Part shown: positions 35,855-50,100 of the stretch, in pieces
How the letters are laid out: every line of letters begins with the position of its first letter
Numbering within the stretch: the stretch's first letter is position 1
Source: Nepenthes gracilis
Lineage: Eukaryota > Streptophyta > Magnoliopsida > Caryophyllales > Nepenthaceae
Reading direction: 5' to 3'
Assembly: GCA_033239525.1 (NCBI GenBank)
Contig: BSYO01000014.1
Coordinates: 2,865,351-2,929,350 of the forward strand
Length of the DNA stretch: 64,000 nt
Program-made: the position numbers and the translations under genes
The notes under the pieces: model-generated
What the model saw: the letters and a program-made list of their open reading frames with translations, nothing else
What the model was told of the DNA's origin: nothing
Databases searched by the model: none

Positions 35855-36604
35855 TTAAGATTTGCAACAGCAAACGCCACTGCCGCGCTGTGCGCCGTTG
35901 ATGAGCTTCCCGCAGACGGCGTCGCTTCTGCATCTCCTGGTGCAGTAGCCTATGTCGCAGTTGTCATAGATGCTGCAGGTGACGAACTCCGCCGTCGCCG
36001 TCGATCCTGCATTTTATTTAAAAAAAAAAACCTAATTAAAATTAAATTTTAATTAAATATAAATTTTAAAAAATAATTTATGATCAATAAATAAGACCAA
36101 AACAGCAAAGCCCGATCACAAATAAGACTAACCCATTGTTAATATAATAATCCAATTAATAATATATATTTTTTAAAAAAAAATCAATCGGCTCACTAAA
36201 CCCAAATTCAAGTAATAAAATTCGGCTCTGATCAGAACAGACATTGATCGCCTGACTGAATGACCAAATAACTGAAAAAATAAAAAAAAAATAAGATGGA
36301 AGGTTCGAATAGTTAAATATCTGAATAATAAATCGAACAGTTAAAAGATCAGATTACCCAAATAAAAAATAATAATCGTGTTCGTCAGTAATTCAATCTG
36401 AGCCGGTTTAGGTTGGTCGATGGGTGTTTTTTTATTATTAAGTATGTTTATTTAAAAATTTATATTTATATAAAAATTATTTAAAAATATAAAATATTTT
36501 TGAAATTAATATTTAGCTAATAATAATAATAATAAATGAGAATACTTACCCCAAGAGAAGATGAGGAATGCTAAGAGAAGAAGAGGAAGGAGGGAAGTCT
36601 TCAT
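35855..36604 (-). CDS. Secreted cysteine-rich defensin-like peptide
   Basis: Two coding exons, 36604-36550 and 36006-35855, with a 543-base intron (GTAAGT...GCAG). They give 68 codons plus a stop. Exon 1 codes a hydrophobic signal peptide (MKTSLLPLLLLAFLIFSWG), with likely cleavage around residues 20-24. The mature part of about 45 residues has eight cysteines at 29, 35, 40, 44, 50, 64, 65 and 66. A C-x3-C (40-44) and a C-terminal CCC that contains a C-x-C fit the cysteine-stabilised alpha-beta fold of plant defensin-like peptides. An intron between the signal peptide and mature peptide is also typical. A TATA box lies 56 bases upstream. Such peptides act outside the cell in defence or pollen-pistil signalling; the role here is unknown. 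Confidence 0.82.
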
Positions 36605-36659
36605 GGTGAAATAAATTAAATTAATTGAAAGGGATAATATTCAAGCCAACAATTCTCAC

Positions 36660-36667
36660 TATTTATA
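36660..36667 (-). promoter_or_regulatory. TATA box of the defensin-like gene
   Basis: TATAAATA on the minus strand lies 56 bases before the start codon, leaving room for a 5' leader of about 25-30 bases. It is the strongest core-promoter match I noticed near any of the host genes. Confidence 0.7.
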
Positions 36668-36686
36668 GTTCAAGGATCATAGCAAT

Positions 36687-36713
36687 AATTAATTAATTAA
36701 TTAATTAATTAAT
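36687..36713. repeat. (AATT)n microsatellite in the peptide gene promoter
   Basis: A run of about seven aatt units lies about 20 bases upstream of the TATA box. Length variation here could change promoter spacing; that is only a possibility. Confidence 0.85.
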
Positions 36714-37168
36714 AAGGAAAATAATTAAGATTGGTTCCATATATGTAAATGAATCCGATTGGCTTTCCAAATTCTTAATTGGGTTTTAAATGTTGGGAAC
36801 AATTCAAATAATTAAGAAAAATGATAAAAAAAATTTAATAAATAGATAAAAATATCATTCTATTAAGGTTATTGAATATAAAAATTCATTTATTACATAA
36901 ATTTATATTATATATGGTAAGAATTAAATTCATGATTAAATATTTTCTTAAATGAGTTGATATTTATTGATCATATTTGTAATATATTTATTCATGAGGG
37001 ATTACCATTTGAATTTGATTATCCTCATTAATTGGGGTTTTTAATGTTTGGGGAATGGAATAAATTTTTAACTTGAATTGGTTTGATCAATTAATTGGTT
37101 AATCTATTTGATTGATTATTAAATCACTTTCAAAAATATATATTTACAAATACTTTTAAATTTATTAG

Positions 37169-37922
37169 TGATGTCTCTGTAGGATCCAAATTGATAAATG
37201 AATTAGAGAGTTGCCTTACTCGGATAACCTATTGAAAAACGGGTTTAATTTTCATTACTCTGAATTCAGATCCTACACACAATAACAAAACGAACAATAG
37301 GTAAGAAAAATATGGGATTTGCTTTTTAATATATCTTCTGATACACAAGTTAATAATCTTTCTTTATGAAAGATAATGCACGTTAGTAGAAATTGAGTGT
37401 TTGATAAAGGATTATACTCTGTCGGAAACGATCGGATGGGTGAACGGCTTTTGGAATGTTACACTCGTATAGGAGAGTGGTTTCAAAAGCAATGCACTCG
37501 TGAGAGAGTGTGATTTCGAAAGCGAATTGTTTTTATTTGTTTTTCTGGGGCCTTTGTCCTTCGATATCATCTCCCATTTTTGTTAGAATGATGTTGTATT
37601 TATAATAAGAAGAGCCGATTGACAAACCCATGGACATTACGCCTCTAGAGTTATGAGGAAAATTGCTCATGTAATTACTACATGTATTAATTGGTTTGGG
37701 CGGTATGGTTTTTGGCTGTTATGTTGATATATAATTGCCTAAAACAATGTAATAGCTATACATATTTACTGTTTTAATACCCGATGATTTGGGTTATACA
37801 TCTTGGGTCAACCATTATACCTTTTACTTCATGTGTTCAGAGGACTTTCTGATTGGCCATCATTATATGGACTTTTTTTTTTTTTTTTTTTTTTTTTGAG
37901 CCTGTCTTATACTGACATACCC
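37169..37922 (-). mobile_element. Diverged solo LTR
   Basis: It starts TGATGTCTCTG, and 'gatcctacacacaataacaaaacgaacaataggt' aligns with the Gypsy LTR stretch 'aatcctgcacatcactaaaatgaacaagaggt'. The direct repeat ATTAG flanks it (37164-37168 and 37923-37927), although the usual CATCA end seems lost. It contains a T run of about 25 bases near 37873-37897. Confidence 0.55.
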
Positions 37923-39787
37923 ATTAGTTAGGTTTGATTTGATATAGTGATCTTTTTGACACCCATAATCTTATTATTATTATGCATATTTTGTTCATAC
38001 ATTTAAGGGATTAAATTTATTCACGAAGTTTTACCATTGAAATGTTATTACGCTTCTAGATTTACTGTAAATTAAAATTGGTTAATATCAACTTTAAGTT
38101 TGATACGTTTTGAATTTATATAAAAATTTATGATTAATAAATCTGATCGAATCAAACAAGGCCTTGTCTTTCGGGCCTAAAACTATATCTGTATCCGTCC
38201 ATAATTTTAATGATACTGATTCAGGCAAGTCCCTATACTTTTTTTCATGTATTTTTATTTAAAAATTATAATTATAATACAAATATCTAAAAATGGAATA
38301 TAATTCAAAACTTACAATATATATATCAAAATATTACCTAAGTATATATTTTGTTGAATATAATCTAAACTAAGATCAATCCAACTCCGACAACAATCTA
38401 GATCACAGGTATGGATTACATTTAAATAAAAAAATTATATAAAAATTTATTAATTATAAAAAATATATAAATTATTAAACTATTTTTTGAAACATGATAT
38501 TTATTTAAAATAAAAAAATAAATAAATAAATATATATTTATTTATTTATTTATTTATTTAAAAAAATTATATTCTGTGTATGGCATCTTTCACCCTTTCT
38601 TTCCTCTTTATTTTTTCATTTACTTTCCCATGGGAATTCATTTTCTCAAGTGCTTTCTTTCTTGTTGATTTTTCTTTTTCTTTTTTTTTTTATGGACAAA
38701 ATAAATTCTTAGATCTACTAATTTTCTTAATTATTCATCATGAGTTTCTTTTCTACCCTTTATTTGTCATAAAATATTTAAAATAGTATTATTTATTTAT
38801 CAAATTATACACCAATTTATAACAAAATTAGCATTTTTGGTGTAAAGAGAGAGAGAAAAAAATACTAAATGCTTATAAAAACATATAATATTATACAAAT
38901 ATGCCAAATGTATAAAAAAATATACAATATCACACACATATATGAATGATGTGAGATAGTTATTATTATTGATTGCAGTAATATTTTTAAAACAGATATA
39001 ATATTTTACTGCTAAATAAATATTTAAACTCATTAATAATCAGTCTTTAACATGCTTATATTTCGTTCGACAATGGGCGAGGAAAGCCATTGTCGGGTGG
39101 CCACCGGCTCGGTTGGCGGCATTGAATGCCAGCAACCCTTGTCATCAACTAGCGAGACATTGTGATACATGATTTTTTATTCGTGTATTATAATATTATT
39201 ATTATATATATTAGATCAATTTAAAAAATAATTATATAATAAAAAATATAATATATCGATGTCTCTTATGATTTAAACACATATATTTATGCTCTAGAAA
39301 ATGCTTGACAAATATTTGATAAAGTGATATACAAGATAATTTGAGCATAGTATTAATAAATATTGATGTCTATTAACTAAAATTTTATTCTTTTACTATA
39401 TAGAAAAATAAGAATTTCAGATCATTTAAAAAAAAAATGATTGTGTGAATTATAGTTTACATGCCCATGTTAGGATTCGGAACATGCACAATGTTGGTAT
39501 AATAGAGACAAATTTCTGAATCTTTCTGTCAATCGTGAGTTATTAAATACAGTAAAAATATAAAAAAATAAAATAAATAACCAAGTACATAAGCTATAAA
39601 TCAATATTTAACATAAAAAAATTTTTCCAATCAAAGAAAAAAATCGCAAGACACTCTCGAAAGAGATCAATTATAAAGTGTATAGTTATAAATAATCCCC
39701 CACAAGATCTCTTTATAACAACTCATATGAATAATTGGTTGAATATAATCCCAATATACTTAATGACTCACTAGATAAGAACATACT
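37923..39787. other. AT-rich spacer, no gene seen
   Basis: It contains a palindromic stretch of aaat units followed by attt units around atatat (about 38512-38570) and a GC-richer island near 39065-39160 without a readable protein. I see no gene. Confidence 0.5.
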
Positions 39788-40682
39788 TGTTATGTCCTGG
39801 GTTTTGGATTGTTATACGAATTAGGGAGCCTTAGGATTCTTGGTTTGGGTCGAATCTCGAGCGGATTTAGTCTCTATCGCTGATAACTTGAAACCTGTAT
39901 AATACAAACTACAAACAAAAGGTTAGAGGCCGGCGGGATATCTCCCACCGAAAACATTCAAACGTTTAAACTAGTAACTTTTCGTAATGAACGGAAAGGG
40001 GGCGCACGGGAAGAGGTGCACTGGTAAATGTGATGTATGTGATGGGAGTGTAAGGATGCAAGAGTGCGGGAGTCAATAATCGATTTATGGAAGGTTAGGC
40101 TCCGCGGTTGCAGTGTGATGAGTGGCTCACTACAAGTGCTCTCAAGAGAGGCTTTTAGAGTTCGATTTTAGGAGCAAGCTTGAGATCAGGAGCTCTGAGA
40201 TCTCAACATCTGAGATCGAGTCAGGATCATTTCTCCTATAGAAGGAGAAGAGATTTATAGGCGTCAAGGTGAGGAGCTTCGGACGCGAGGATCCCCCGAT
40301 AGGTGGCAAACGGGGATTCGCCAGCCATTGACCGCAAGCAGTTGCCAACTGCATCAGTTGTTGTCTAGCGGTGGCGCGGAGACCGTTGTGAATTGCCTAC
40401 CACGCTTGGTTTGCCTTTCGCACGATGATTGGCCGGGCAGTGGTAGGGAACGGCTCAAGTACCAGCTAGCAGCATTGACTCTTGTCCCATTGGCTTGCCT
40501 CTCCTGTCCTCGAGCCTGCCACCTACAGCTGCATTAATGGGCTATAGGGGACGCTGATTGGTCACGGCCCCTCGGCTGCAACATAGGCCGTTGAGAATTT
40601 TGGGCCTCGCCAGTTGACGCAGGCTGACATTGCTCGAGTTGAGCCTTGTGGTCTTTGGGCAATATTAATACTGGACCCAACA
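39788..40682 (-). mobile_element. Solo LTR with perfect target duplication
   Basis: It starts TGTTATGTCC and ends GGACCCAACA. ATACT flanks both sides (39783-39787 and 40683-40687). It is the same family as 15898-16756. Confidence 0.85.
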
Positions 40683-41349
40683 ATACTGAAAAAATGAGTC
40701 ATTAAATCATAGCATGTCTTAAGACCAAAATTAGAGTAACGTATTCAAATTTGACGAATAATCAATTTCGAAGTAGATCACAGCCAGATGTCAAGAAACT
40801 TCCTTTTCTCTCTTTGTAGTGCTTCTTGTGCCGAATAAGCTCAAATCCTGTTTGCATAAAATTGCATCAAGGACTTTAACACCTGTGCCAATGCATGTGC
40901 AACATTTGGGCAAGCCTCAGGCGTTCACCTCACTCATGTATGCCTTTCATGCACACACCAGGTGCAAATGTTTTCGCTATTGGTGTATGAACACCCGTTA
41001 AGCATGGTTGCTTCTAGTATCCATGCATGGGCGCCTGTTCATGCATCCATTAGCCACCCTCTCTTGTGCAACCTTAATCCTTCGTTCATATGAGTTCTCA
41101 TATCAAAATCGACTAAACTTTTAAATGATTTGCTTATTTGGTGTAGGATTTATAAAAAAGTAACCCAAAATTCAAAAAAAACAAGTCATTGATAAGTCTA
41201 CTATAATTGAAGATCTTCATTATGCTTCCATCCAATTATCTCCCATCTCATGACTAGCATGAAAATGAGGAAGAATTTTTTAATTAATGACAAAAATCTA
41301 GAGTCGAGAGTAATAAACGAAACTGCTTGTTAATGAATGGTTCCTCAAT

Positions 41350-42310
41350 TGAAGCATCCCTAATATTCGAGTTATAGTACGAGTTATGGGGCTACTCAAT
41401 CTTCCACTACGGGTTAAATTGGAGAGGGTCCAATCTCCATCTTTATAAATATGAAACCTGCACACTATAAACTACAGATAATAGGTCAGAAGATTGGTGG
41501 GATACTCTCCAATTTATTTTTCGATAGTTAAGTCAAAAATCTTTCTCAAAAAATAGAAAGATATAAAGAGGATGAGAACGAATATAATGATACATATATG
41601 CGGGGATTGAGAGAGGAGGACTGGGCCCTTGTGGAGCGCTCGACGAGGATTGGCTTGGAGGGGTAGAAGACTGAACTTCGATAATTTGCACTCGATGAGC
41701 GGCTTATTAGGGTGCACTCAATGAGGAGTGGCTTTGCGAGGAGAAGAAAGAGTTGTGTAAGGAAAGAGAGTTTGGTTTTTTCTATACTCTTGTATCTCGC
41801 TTGCGGGTGGCCTATACAAAGAATTGTTCGACCCCATATCCTGTGAAAAATGAAGAAATTTATAGTACTTCGTGAAGAAGGTTTTGGTGTCAAGACTGAT
41901 AACAGATATTCCATCAAGATTCGCTGACCGTTAGGGTGTTGACGGGAGCCACCGTGTCAGATGTCGTCTTGTGGCGGTGATGTGATCGCTTCTCGCATGG
42001 GTTAGCGGGGCTACCGTTTGTCGACGGTCACAGTGATTCCCCATTGTTGACTGCCATCACCATTGGTTGAGACCTGTTACGCTGATGTCTTCTGCGTTGT
42101 CAGACTGCTGTTACTGAGGTGGAGGGTGGATTTTATTATGATTGGCTCATCTGCAAAGATTACCCTTTGACTCTGGGCCGTTGGCCCTCCACGGGCTGAT
42201 TGGACAGTTCTTGAACCTTGTTTTGTATTAGGCTTCGCTGGCTAATAGACTGGCTACCGGATCGACCATCATCATGACTGGATTAACCCATATCGTGGCT
42301 GGACCCATCA
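41350..42310 (-). mobile_element. Solo LTR (TGAAGCATCC...GGACCCATCA)
   Basis: It aligns with the LTR at 53379-54406 (cctgcacactataaactac, ataggtcagaagattgg, tggctggacccatca). The flanks tcaat and ctaat match at three of five positions, so the target duplication is eroded or the boundary is off by a few bases. Confidence 0.75.
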
Positions 42311-42940
42311 CTAATATATTTGAGTTTAGAAGGATTTAAAAAGATAAAAAAGAGAGAGAAAAAATTTGGGATCTTCTTTGAATGCTAGAATAGAAAAAAT
42401 TGGCTAAAATCTTAATGTTTGGTAAAAGATAACAATCTTAGCTACAAACATTAGAATAAAATAAATTGTATGCATTATGTGTTGACTGCATATCTCTCTT
42501 GTGGTATCACAAATAACCTTTAGTTCTAGTATTTGCTAGTTGGTTTAGTGACTATGAATCAATTATATAATTGCAAAGTTGTGATTATTTAACTATGGTA
42601 ATTTGCAATTATTTAAGACATGGTTAATTGATATTTACTTTGTGAAACACATCAATTCAAGTGTGCTTTTTTTAAAAATTATTAATTATTTATATATTTA
42701 TATTTATTAACATGCTTTGAAGAATGACAAGTAATTTGGAAGATAATTCTAATTAATGGGATGATTAGTTCCAACCCAGATAATAAGTATGATAGTGATT
42801 TCATATAATTCATGATAATTGTTAGCTATTTTAGGGAATAGGAAGTTTTTTTTTTTTTTTATAAAATTCCATGTTGGACATCAATGTGTAGTGGGAAGCA
42901 ATATATCTTTAGAGTATTACTAGAAAATTATGCTCGATGT

Positions 42941-43735
42941 TGATGGGTACGGCAAGAATCCGGCCGGCCCAAATTTAAAATACGGAAAATAAGATGCCCA
43001 AGTAATGACAATCCAACAGAGACTCCTCTAAACCTATAAAGCAAATGGTACAATGGTTGATCCAAGGAATGCGACTTGAACCGCTAAATATTAAAGGAAC
43101 ATAACGAAGCATTAACTAAACTATTTCAGATGGTGATTGCAATGATCCCATTAGTTGAAAGTCAAGTGGTCTAACCATTAAATGAAGGAGACAATCACAC
43201 ATATAAATAATACCCCTCATTATCGAAAAGGTACCTCACTCATACATTGATTCAGAGATTCTCCAACCAAACAGTGTCTTTCACTATATATACAACCTCT
43301 CCCTCTCTGTAAGGGGGGTTGAAGGATGCACAGAGTAAAGGAGAATAGTAACCGACAACAAATTACGTCTAACTTTAGGCAAAAAGACACTATCTCAAAC
43401 GAGTGTACAATTTCTAAAGGTACTCCATCAGACGAGTACACAACTACCAAAGCCGCTCAATTGGCCGAACACATATAAAGGAATACTACCATCTATAGAA
43501 ACACACATCCCCATCCTCACATCATTCACAATCTCATTTCCTTATATCTTTTCTATCCGAGTAGAAAGATTTTTAACTTAAATATCAGATGATATATTGA
43601 AAAGAAAGTCTCACATACCTCTTACTTCTTATTTATTCTATTAGAATACACAGAATCCAGATTTCGAGTGACGAAAGTCGAACCCATTCAATCCAAACAC
43701 CTAGGTGTGACCACACTACTCCATAATTTGTACAA
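42941..43735 (+). mobile_element. LTR relic related to the 1-6757 element
   Basis: It starts TGATGGGTACGG. Near 43550-43640 the order 'ccgagtagaaagat', 'aacttaaatatcagatgatatat' and 'cctcttacttcttatttatt' parallels 510-600 in the left LTR of the first element. A TATA-like 'ctatatatac' is present near 43285. The right end is approximate. Confidence 0.45.
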
Positions 43736-46700
43736 TAATTTAGATCATCGAGACGTATTAGATGCTATACCAGTTTTCATATGAAGCCACGTTATTTATA
43801 AGTTTAATTACTGGATTAAAATGATACATTTTTCATAGGACTCTAGAAAACGTAAGTGCCGAGAAAGGTTTAACAATGAGATCAACTATTTCAAGAGTGG
43901 GGAGAAAGGTTTAGTAATGAAATTGACTATTTTAAGCCATAGAGTAACACACAAAAGTTAATTCAAAATGATATCCTTATTTTTAAGAATATCTTTCAAA
44001 TCAAAAGAATACTTTTTCTATTTACGTTTTATACAAATTGATAATATATTATTCTAAAAATATATCGATACTATAAATGGTACTCATGTATCAGTTTGAT
44101 ATCCAACATTTGAATAAAAACCTTTCGAGTTAGAAAATTTGTTCCTGTTACTTAAAATGCTGTGGTTGTATGTTCCAATAATATGATGTTCACCTTCATA
44201 TATACGGTATGAGAATATACAACAAATAATTCTCACATTTTTCGAAATGCACTGGCAAGGCATGTGAATAAGATGGGTATACTTACCATATCCACATAAA
44301 TATGATCTATTGATAGGTATACTCACTAGCATAATTAAACTTTAGCCGATGGATATGACAATTATTGAATGGTCTTATTTTTTGCAATTTATATTTATAT
44401 CGAATGAACCTACCTAACAAGTACTATATTATTATCCGTGGCAATAAAGCTATAGTATGATCTAAACCAGATATGTCTTTTCACTCGAATGATTCTGGTC
44501 ACGTTGACCATTCGGCCTATCCAAGCACTCGATGTCAACTAACCATCCAGGCTTGAACGAACCCGATCCATAAGCTAATTTCTATCACCATGGTGAACAA
44601 TATAGTAGCCATCTACTGAGTCAACTCACCATTAGGTTTTTATATGTTGCCCAACTATAGCGATTTAGATTGAACAACGGTTAAATTTAGATGAAATTTA
44701 TAGTCACTAAGTTAGACAAAGTTAAACTTAACATAATTATTCAAACAAAAAATTATAGCTATATTTATATATAATCGAAATCGGATTGGTTCAAATCGGT
44801 ATATAGATATTCTTTTTTTATTTTTAAATATTTTTATTTAAAAATTTACATTTACATAAAGTACATAAAAATATAAAATAATTTAAAAATTATAATATCT
44901 GACTTAAAATATTATCTAATTATATATTTAAATAAAAATATTTACATAAAAATATTTATTATATAAAAAAATAATATATTAAAATGATTTTTTCAGGCTT
45001 GACATTTATTTAAATTAAAAAATACACATCAATAATAAAAAAAAATTATAATCCAGCAGGGTGAGGCTAAACAGGTTGATTTTACTTTGACCGTGCCCTA
45101 TCCAAAAAATAAATCAGATCCAATTTTTCAGCCATACTTATCAATAATCTTAATCACTGACTAAATCCTATAAAATATTAGACTGATTAAGAGCCCGATT
45201 TTGATCAGGTCTGACCTCAGCCACCCTTGCAGCTCATTTTTCCAAAAATGACCCGACTTAAAGCTCGTGGACATCACATTGTTACCACTTTGACAACACA
45301 TACAAAAATCGACAGTGTTGAAATTCACACGACATAATGGAATGCATGCAACCAAATGTATAAGTTACACGTCAAATTTTACGTAAAAATTCTTTTCAAA
45401 TAAAGGAAAATAAGAAACCCTTCGTCCAAACAATCTCTGCCATAATGAGATTATAAATAATCACCTCCGAGGAAGCCACAATATGTGTGAAGAATCATTA
45501 AAAACTAAGAGAATATAATGAGAAAACGAACAATCATCGAATAATACGTTCTCAAACCGAAACTAGAACAATATATTCAAATTTAGTGAATGATGAAACT
45601 CAAATTAGATTTCAAGCAAGTGTCTAAATATTCCCCACTTTTCATTTCTCATTTCTTTCCCTCCGGGCAAAAGAGCTCGTATAATTTTTTGCACTAAAAT
45701 CAAAACAACGCCTTTTATATTGGTGTCTACATACAGAGCGCCAATCATGCACATATCAGGCACAACCTCTTCCGACAACCCATGCACGTGCAAAAAGTCT
45801 TAAACACATCTTCCTAATTTCACTCAAACCAAATGTCACAAAAACCCTGATAGTTCTAAAAGTGAAAATTTACATGTCTATTAAGTGTAAAACTTATAAG
45901 AGAATGATCCAAGACCCTATTTATACCTCTTATGCAACGTCTAGTTGGAGACACAAAGATCACCCGAGCTACCACATTACCATATGAGCATTCACGAGGG
46001 TTAAATTCACATCAATTCATAAGTCAGCCGATGCGCCCCATTGAAAATACACGTCGCAAACTCTATATGCTTCTACCATCCTAAAGAACTTTTCTACGCT
46101 TCACTAACCTTATAAACGCATTGACATGGACATTCGAACGAGAGCTATAGGATAATTATCAGGTCTCTCGCTAAAATTCCTCTCCCGGGAGGCTTTAAAG
46201 ACACATCATGCTTTTCAGGGACCAATCAAGAGCCCTTTTTCATTGAGAGGCTTTTTCTGTTTCTATCGTCTTCATCGGATCCATGTTCAAATTTCATTCA
46301 AAAGCAACATGCCCTAGGTGGGATGTTCAAATGAAGGAATCTGGACAGCAATTTAAACAATTTACATACTTTTACTTAAAAAAAAGGCCTCAATGTAAGA
46401 ATTTTATGAGATTTAAACTGCTTTCAAATTATCAAAGTCATCAAGTTATTTCAAATTTCTCAATGCGAGAATAAACTGCACTACATCATCCAGAGAACCA
46501 CCATTAAATAATCTCCAATAATTCAATCATCCATAAGGTAGAAAAACAATCGATATTTTAATTATATAAATGTCATTTTTTATTAAAAATTATACTAATT
46601 AAGAAAATAAATTTTAATAAAATATAATAAAATCATATAAAATTAAAACTTTTAATCATTTTAATAAATTACTAATTATATGTAAGGTCATATTAAACAA

Positions 46701-47159
46701 TTTCTATTACTCAAAACTGTAGCAGGCACATTATCTAATAAATAATCAGAACACAAACAATTCTTCCTCTAGAAATTATATTATTATTATTACTATTATT
46801 TGATAAGTGAAATACCATAGTATAGCGAAAAAGTTACTAAGAATGTCACCAACGATGCTTGGTTAACTCTCATCGGGCCACGCTGTAGAGGGTAACAGCC
46901 TATTTGCCCAAAATTTTAACAGTAGTAAAAAAAAAAAAAAAAAAGCCCGAAAATTTCATTAACTTCTTCAAATACTAAGATTTCAAACTTATTCAACCAA
47001 AGTCGTTCTATTTGCTATAACAACAACAACAACAACAATGGATGGTTTGAAGTTTTTAGGTTCCTTTCATCAAGTTGAATGAAATAAAACTCACCTGTAG
47101 TCTGAGTCGCACAATTTGAAGAGAAACGGCTGGCCTTGTTTTCATCATCGCTGTTTGTT
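43736..47159. other. AT-rich spacer downstream of the deubiquitinase
   Basis: The sequence is AT-rich with short open frames only, none with recognisable motifs. It has an A run near 46928-46944 and a (caa)n stretch at about 47021-47037 just after the deubiquitinase stop. No gene is supported. Confidence 0.5.
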
Positions 47160-50100
47160 TCATCTATACTCTTGAAAATTAACATGGCCTGTCGCTTGGG
47201 CATGCTCGACCGCCTCCTGCAACGAGTGAAAGATCAGAGCATGCAGAAAGAGTTGACGATTTCTTTCAGAATTTTCTCAGAGAATCTCGAAAGAAAACAG
47301 GGAGAAAAAACACAACGGAATTTCGTGGAAAAGACAATGAGAAATTATACCTTCTCGCCTTTGACGCCTCTTTGGCAAATTCCACATCTCAAAGTGAAGT
47401 TAGCAGTATCGGTATATTTTCTCAGTCTGAAAGCCGAAGGGATGAAATTAGAACAATGAAAAGCGAAATTACTGTGCAAATTATGTTACACTTAATCAAG
47501 CGCAAAGACTAAAGCGGATTCGTATAGCCAACCCTACTTGACTGGACTCAAGTTTTCTTACTGTTGCTGCTGCTGCCGGCACAATCTCAAAAGCAACAAA
47601 TTATTCAAGGAACAAGGGAAAAAGGGAATGGTTAATTCATGGAAGTTACGGTGTAAATACTCAGAACATACACATAATCCCATGCTATTCTACTCCTTTT
47701 TTCATGGCTAATAAAGTTATCAAAAGATTGTAATTAAAATTGAAATGAAATATAAGCTAAAATGTGCTCAAAATTTGAAAATATCATAGCAAAATTGCAA
47801 TAGCTAAGAAAAGCAATGTGCAAATAATAAAAATGGCAAGTTATCAAATGGGATGCAATCAATAAACTAAGAAGCCCCTACACTCTCTAGGGACCAAAGT
47901 ATTGGTGCTATTGATTTTGGGACACATGACACTTTGGGTAATTTTTGTAATTTTTTAACAAAATTGGGGTTTATAATATAAAATAGAGAAAACTTGGACT
48001 GCTTTATATGATGTTAATAGCACAACTCATGTATATTGTCCCAACAATTTGTATATTGTTTCTTCTTGCAAAACTTTTTATTTAGGATTTGAGAAGAAGA
48101 TATATTTTTATTACTAGTTTAGTATAAAGAATGGTTATTCATCAATTACATTCTCATATTTATGAATAAACTACGAATTTTAGTTAACGTATCCCCGACA
48201 TATCATATCCTCGTTTTTAGAGAGGCATGTCTGACATGTCCATCTCATGTCATGTCTATCGTCCGTGTACGTAATACATGTGATATATTTTTCATTTTGA
48301 ATCATACACCTGCGCTTCTAAAAGCCAAACCACATGTCTCCAACGATAGCCTAAACAATGTACCTCAAACCCTATGAAATCCGAGTACCCTATGATATAA
48401 AACATAACAATATGCACAGAAAACACTATAGTTCAACACAAACACAAGTTTAGAACTGTTGGAGAAAGATTGTATCGTTTTGGCCTTTTCTTTCTCTCAT
48501 AGAACTGATTACTAAATCGGAGAATGCAAGGTAAATGATAAAGTCGTATCATTTAAAAGGGCAAAAAATGGAAAAAGAAAAGTGAATTCCATCACTTATG
48601 ATCTACGCAACACATCTTGGACTGTGGAAATCCAGGATTCAGATAACTGGATGACAAATCCATAGATGAAAATATTGGTATCGGTATCGGACATACAAGA
48701 AAAAATTTTCTATAAATTGTATGTTAACAGGGCTGTATCAGCTGATATAGTCAATATATTGGCCAAATATTTGGTATAATGATCGACATATTCTGATTTA
48801 TTATCAATATGAAAATATATCGCAACATTTTTACGGTATTAGGAGCCAATATAAATACATATCGGCTGATATTTAGATCTATGCATAAGTCTAAATCACC
48901 AGAGCTGGAAAAAACTACCAGGTGTGTTGGTAAAGTAGGACTAAATCCGCTTGAAAATGCCCACCAAACCATAAACATGAAATCTGTAAAGTTACCACGT
49001 ACATAGCCCATGCACTTTAAGGTAGTTGCCTTACTCAATTTCTTCGTTTATTATTAGACTTCTCCTAGAGCTTAAATCACATCAAATGGTTTTTATAATA
49101 GGAGTTAAAAGAGAATGATACTGAAACTCGGCTATTATGGATGAAAATCAGGCCCTATTATGGATGAAAATATTGGTACCGGTATCGGTCGCAACCAAAT
49201 CAGTAACAAAAATATCAAAGAATACATATCAGTATCAAATATATCAAAAAATCAAAAAAATTGTAAACTTACGAAGCCGTATTAGCCGATATATCTCACT
49301 AGTATGACAACATATTACGATATAGTCACGATATTAAAAAATATTAACATCTGAGCCTCATACCAAAACATATTGGCTAATATTTATATCAATGGGCCCA
49401 ATGAAAGAAAACCTGACACGGTACCTCTGCTGCTCCTTGACAAAACTCAGCGCCAGCCCCTCAACCGGCCCGATTGTTCTATTGCCCCGGATAGTAAATA
49501 TCGTCTCATCAAAATCTTCCGGAGCGCCTTCAGATGGGGACATCTGGTTGATAAAATATATGCAAATCAAACCATATGCTTGATTCTACATTGTGCAGCA
49601 GAATAAGTTCTTTCTGAATCTGATCCTTGAGGAAGCAAGAGCAGGAAAAGTAAAGTTTTGAAATATAAAGGGAATATGACTACAGTATCCAAACATAGTA
49701 ATTAAAGAAAACCATAATATATGAAACAAACAAGTTAGCACCTGAAAAAAAAAAAATCATTTAAAATATAACCAACAATGATATTTTCAAATATTTAGAA
49801 GTTTGAGGTGGAACACTAAAACATAGGCCAAATAAAGCATCTATGAAGAAAGGCACGTTAGTTGTGGTTGGAGAAAAGTAAAAAAGAATAGATCTAGAAA
49901 AACTTGGTGTAATATAATAAAAATAATTTAAAATTATTTCTACTTTCGAATGATATTGTGCTAAAACAAGTGAGATTGCAAAAGCCGACTCATACAGCAA
50001 CCCCACTTTGTGGCACTGAAGCGTATTGCTATATTCACATAATTAATTAACCTCTCCAAGGTAATGGCTGCTTTTTTCTTTCAATCATATCCATGGAAGA

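Noticed and set aside
38512..38570. Long AT palindrome as a possible terminator or origin
   Set aside because: It is simple aaat/attt repeat sequence; symmetry follows from low complexity.
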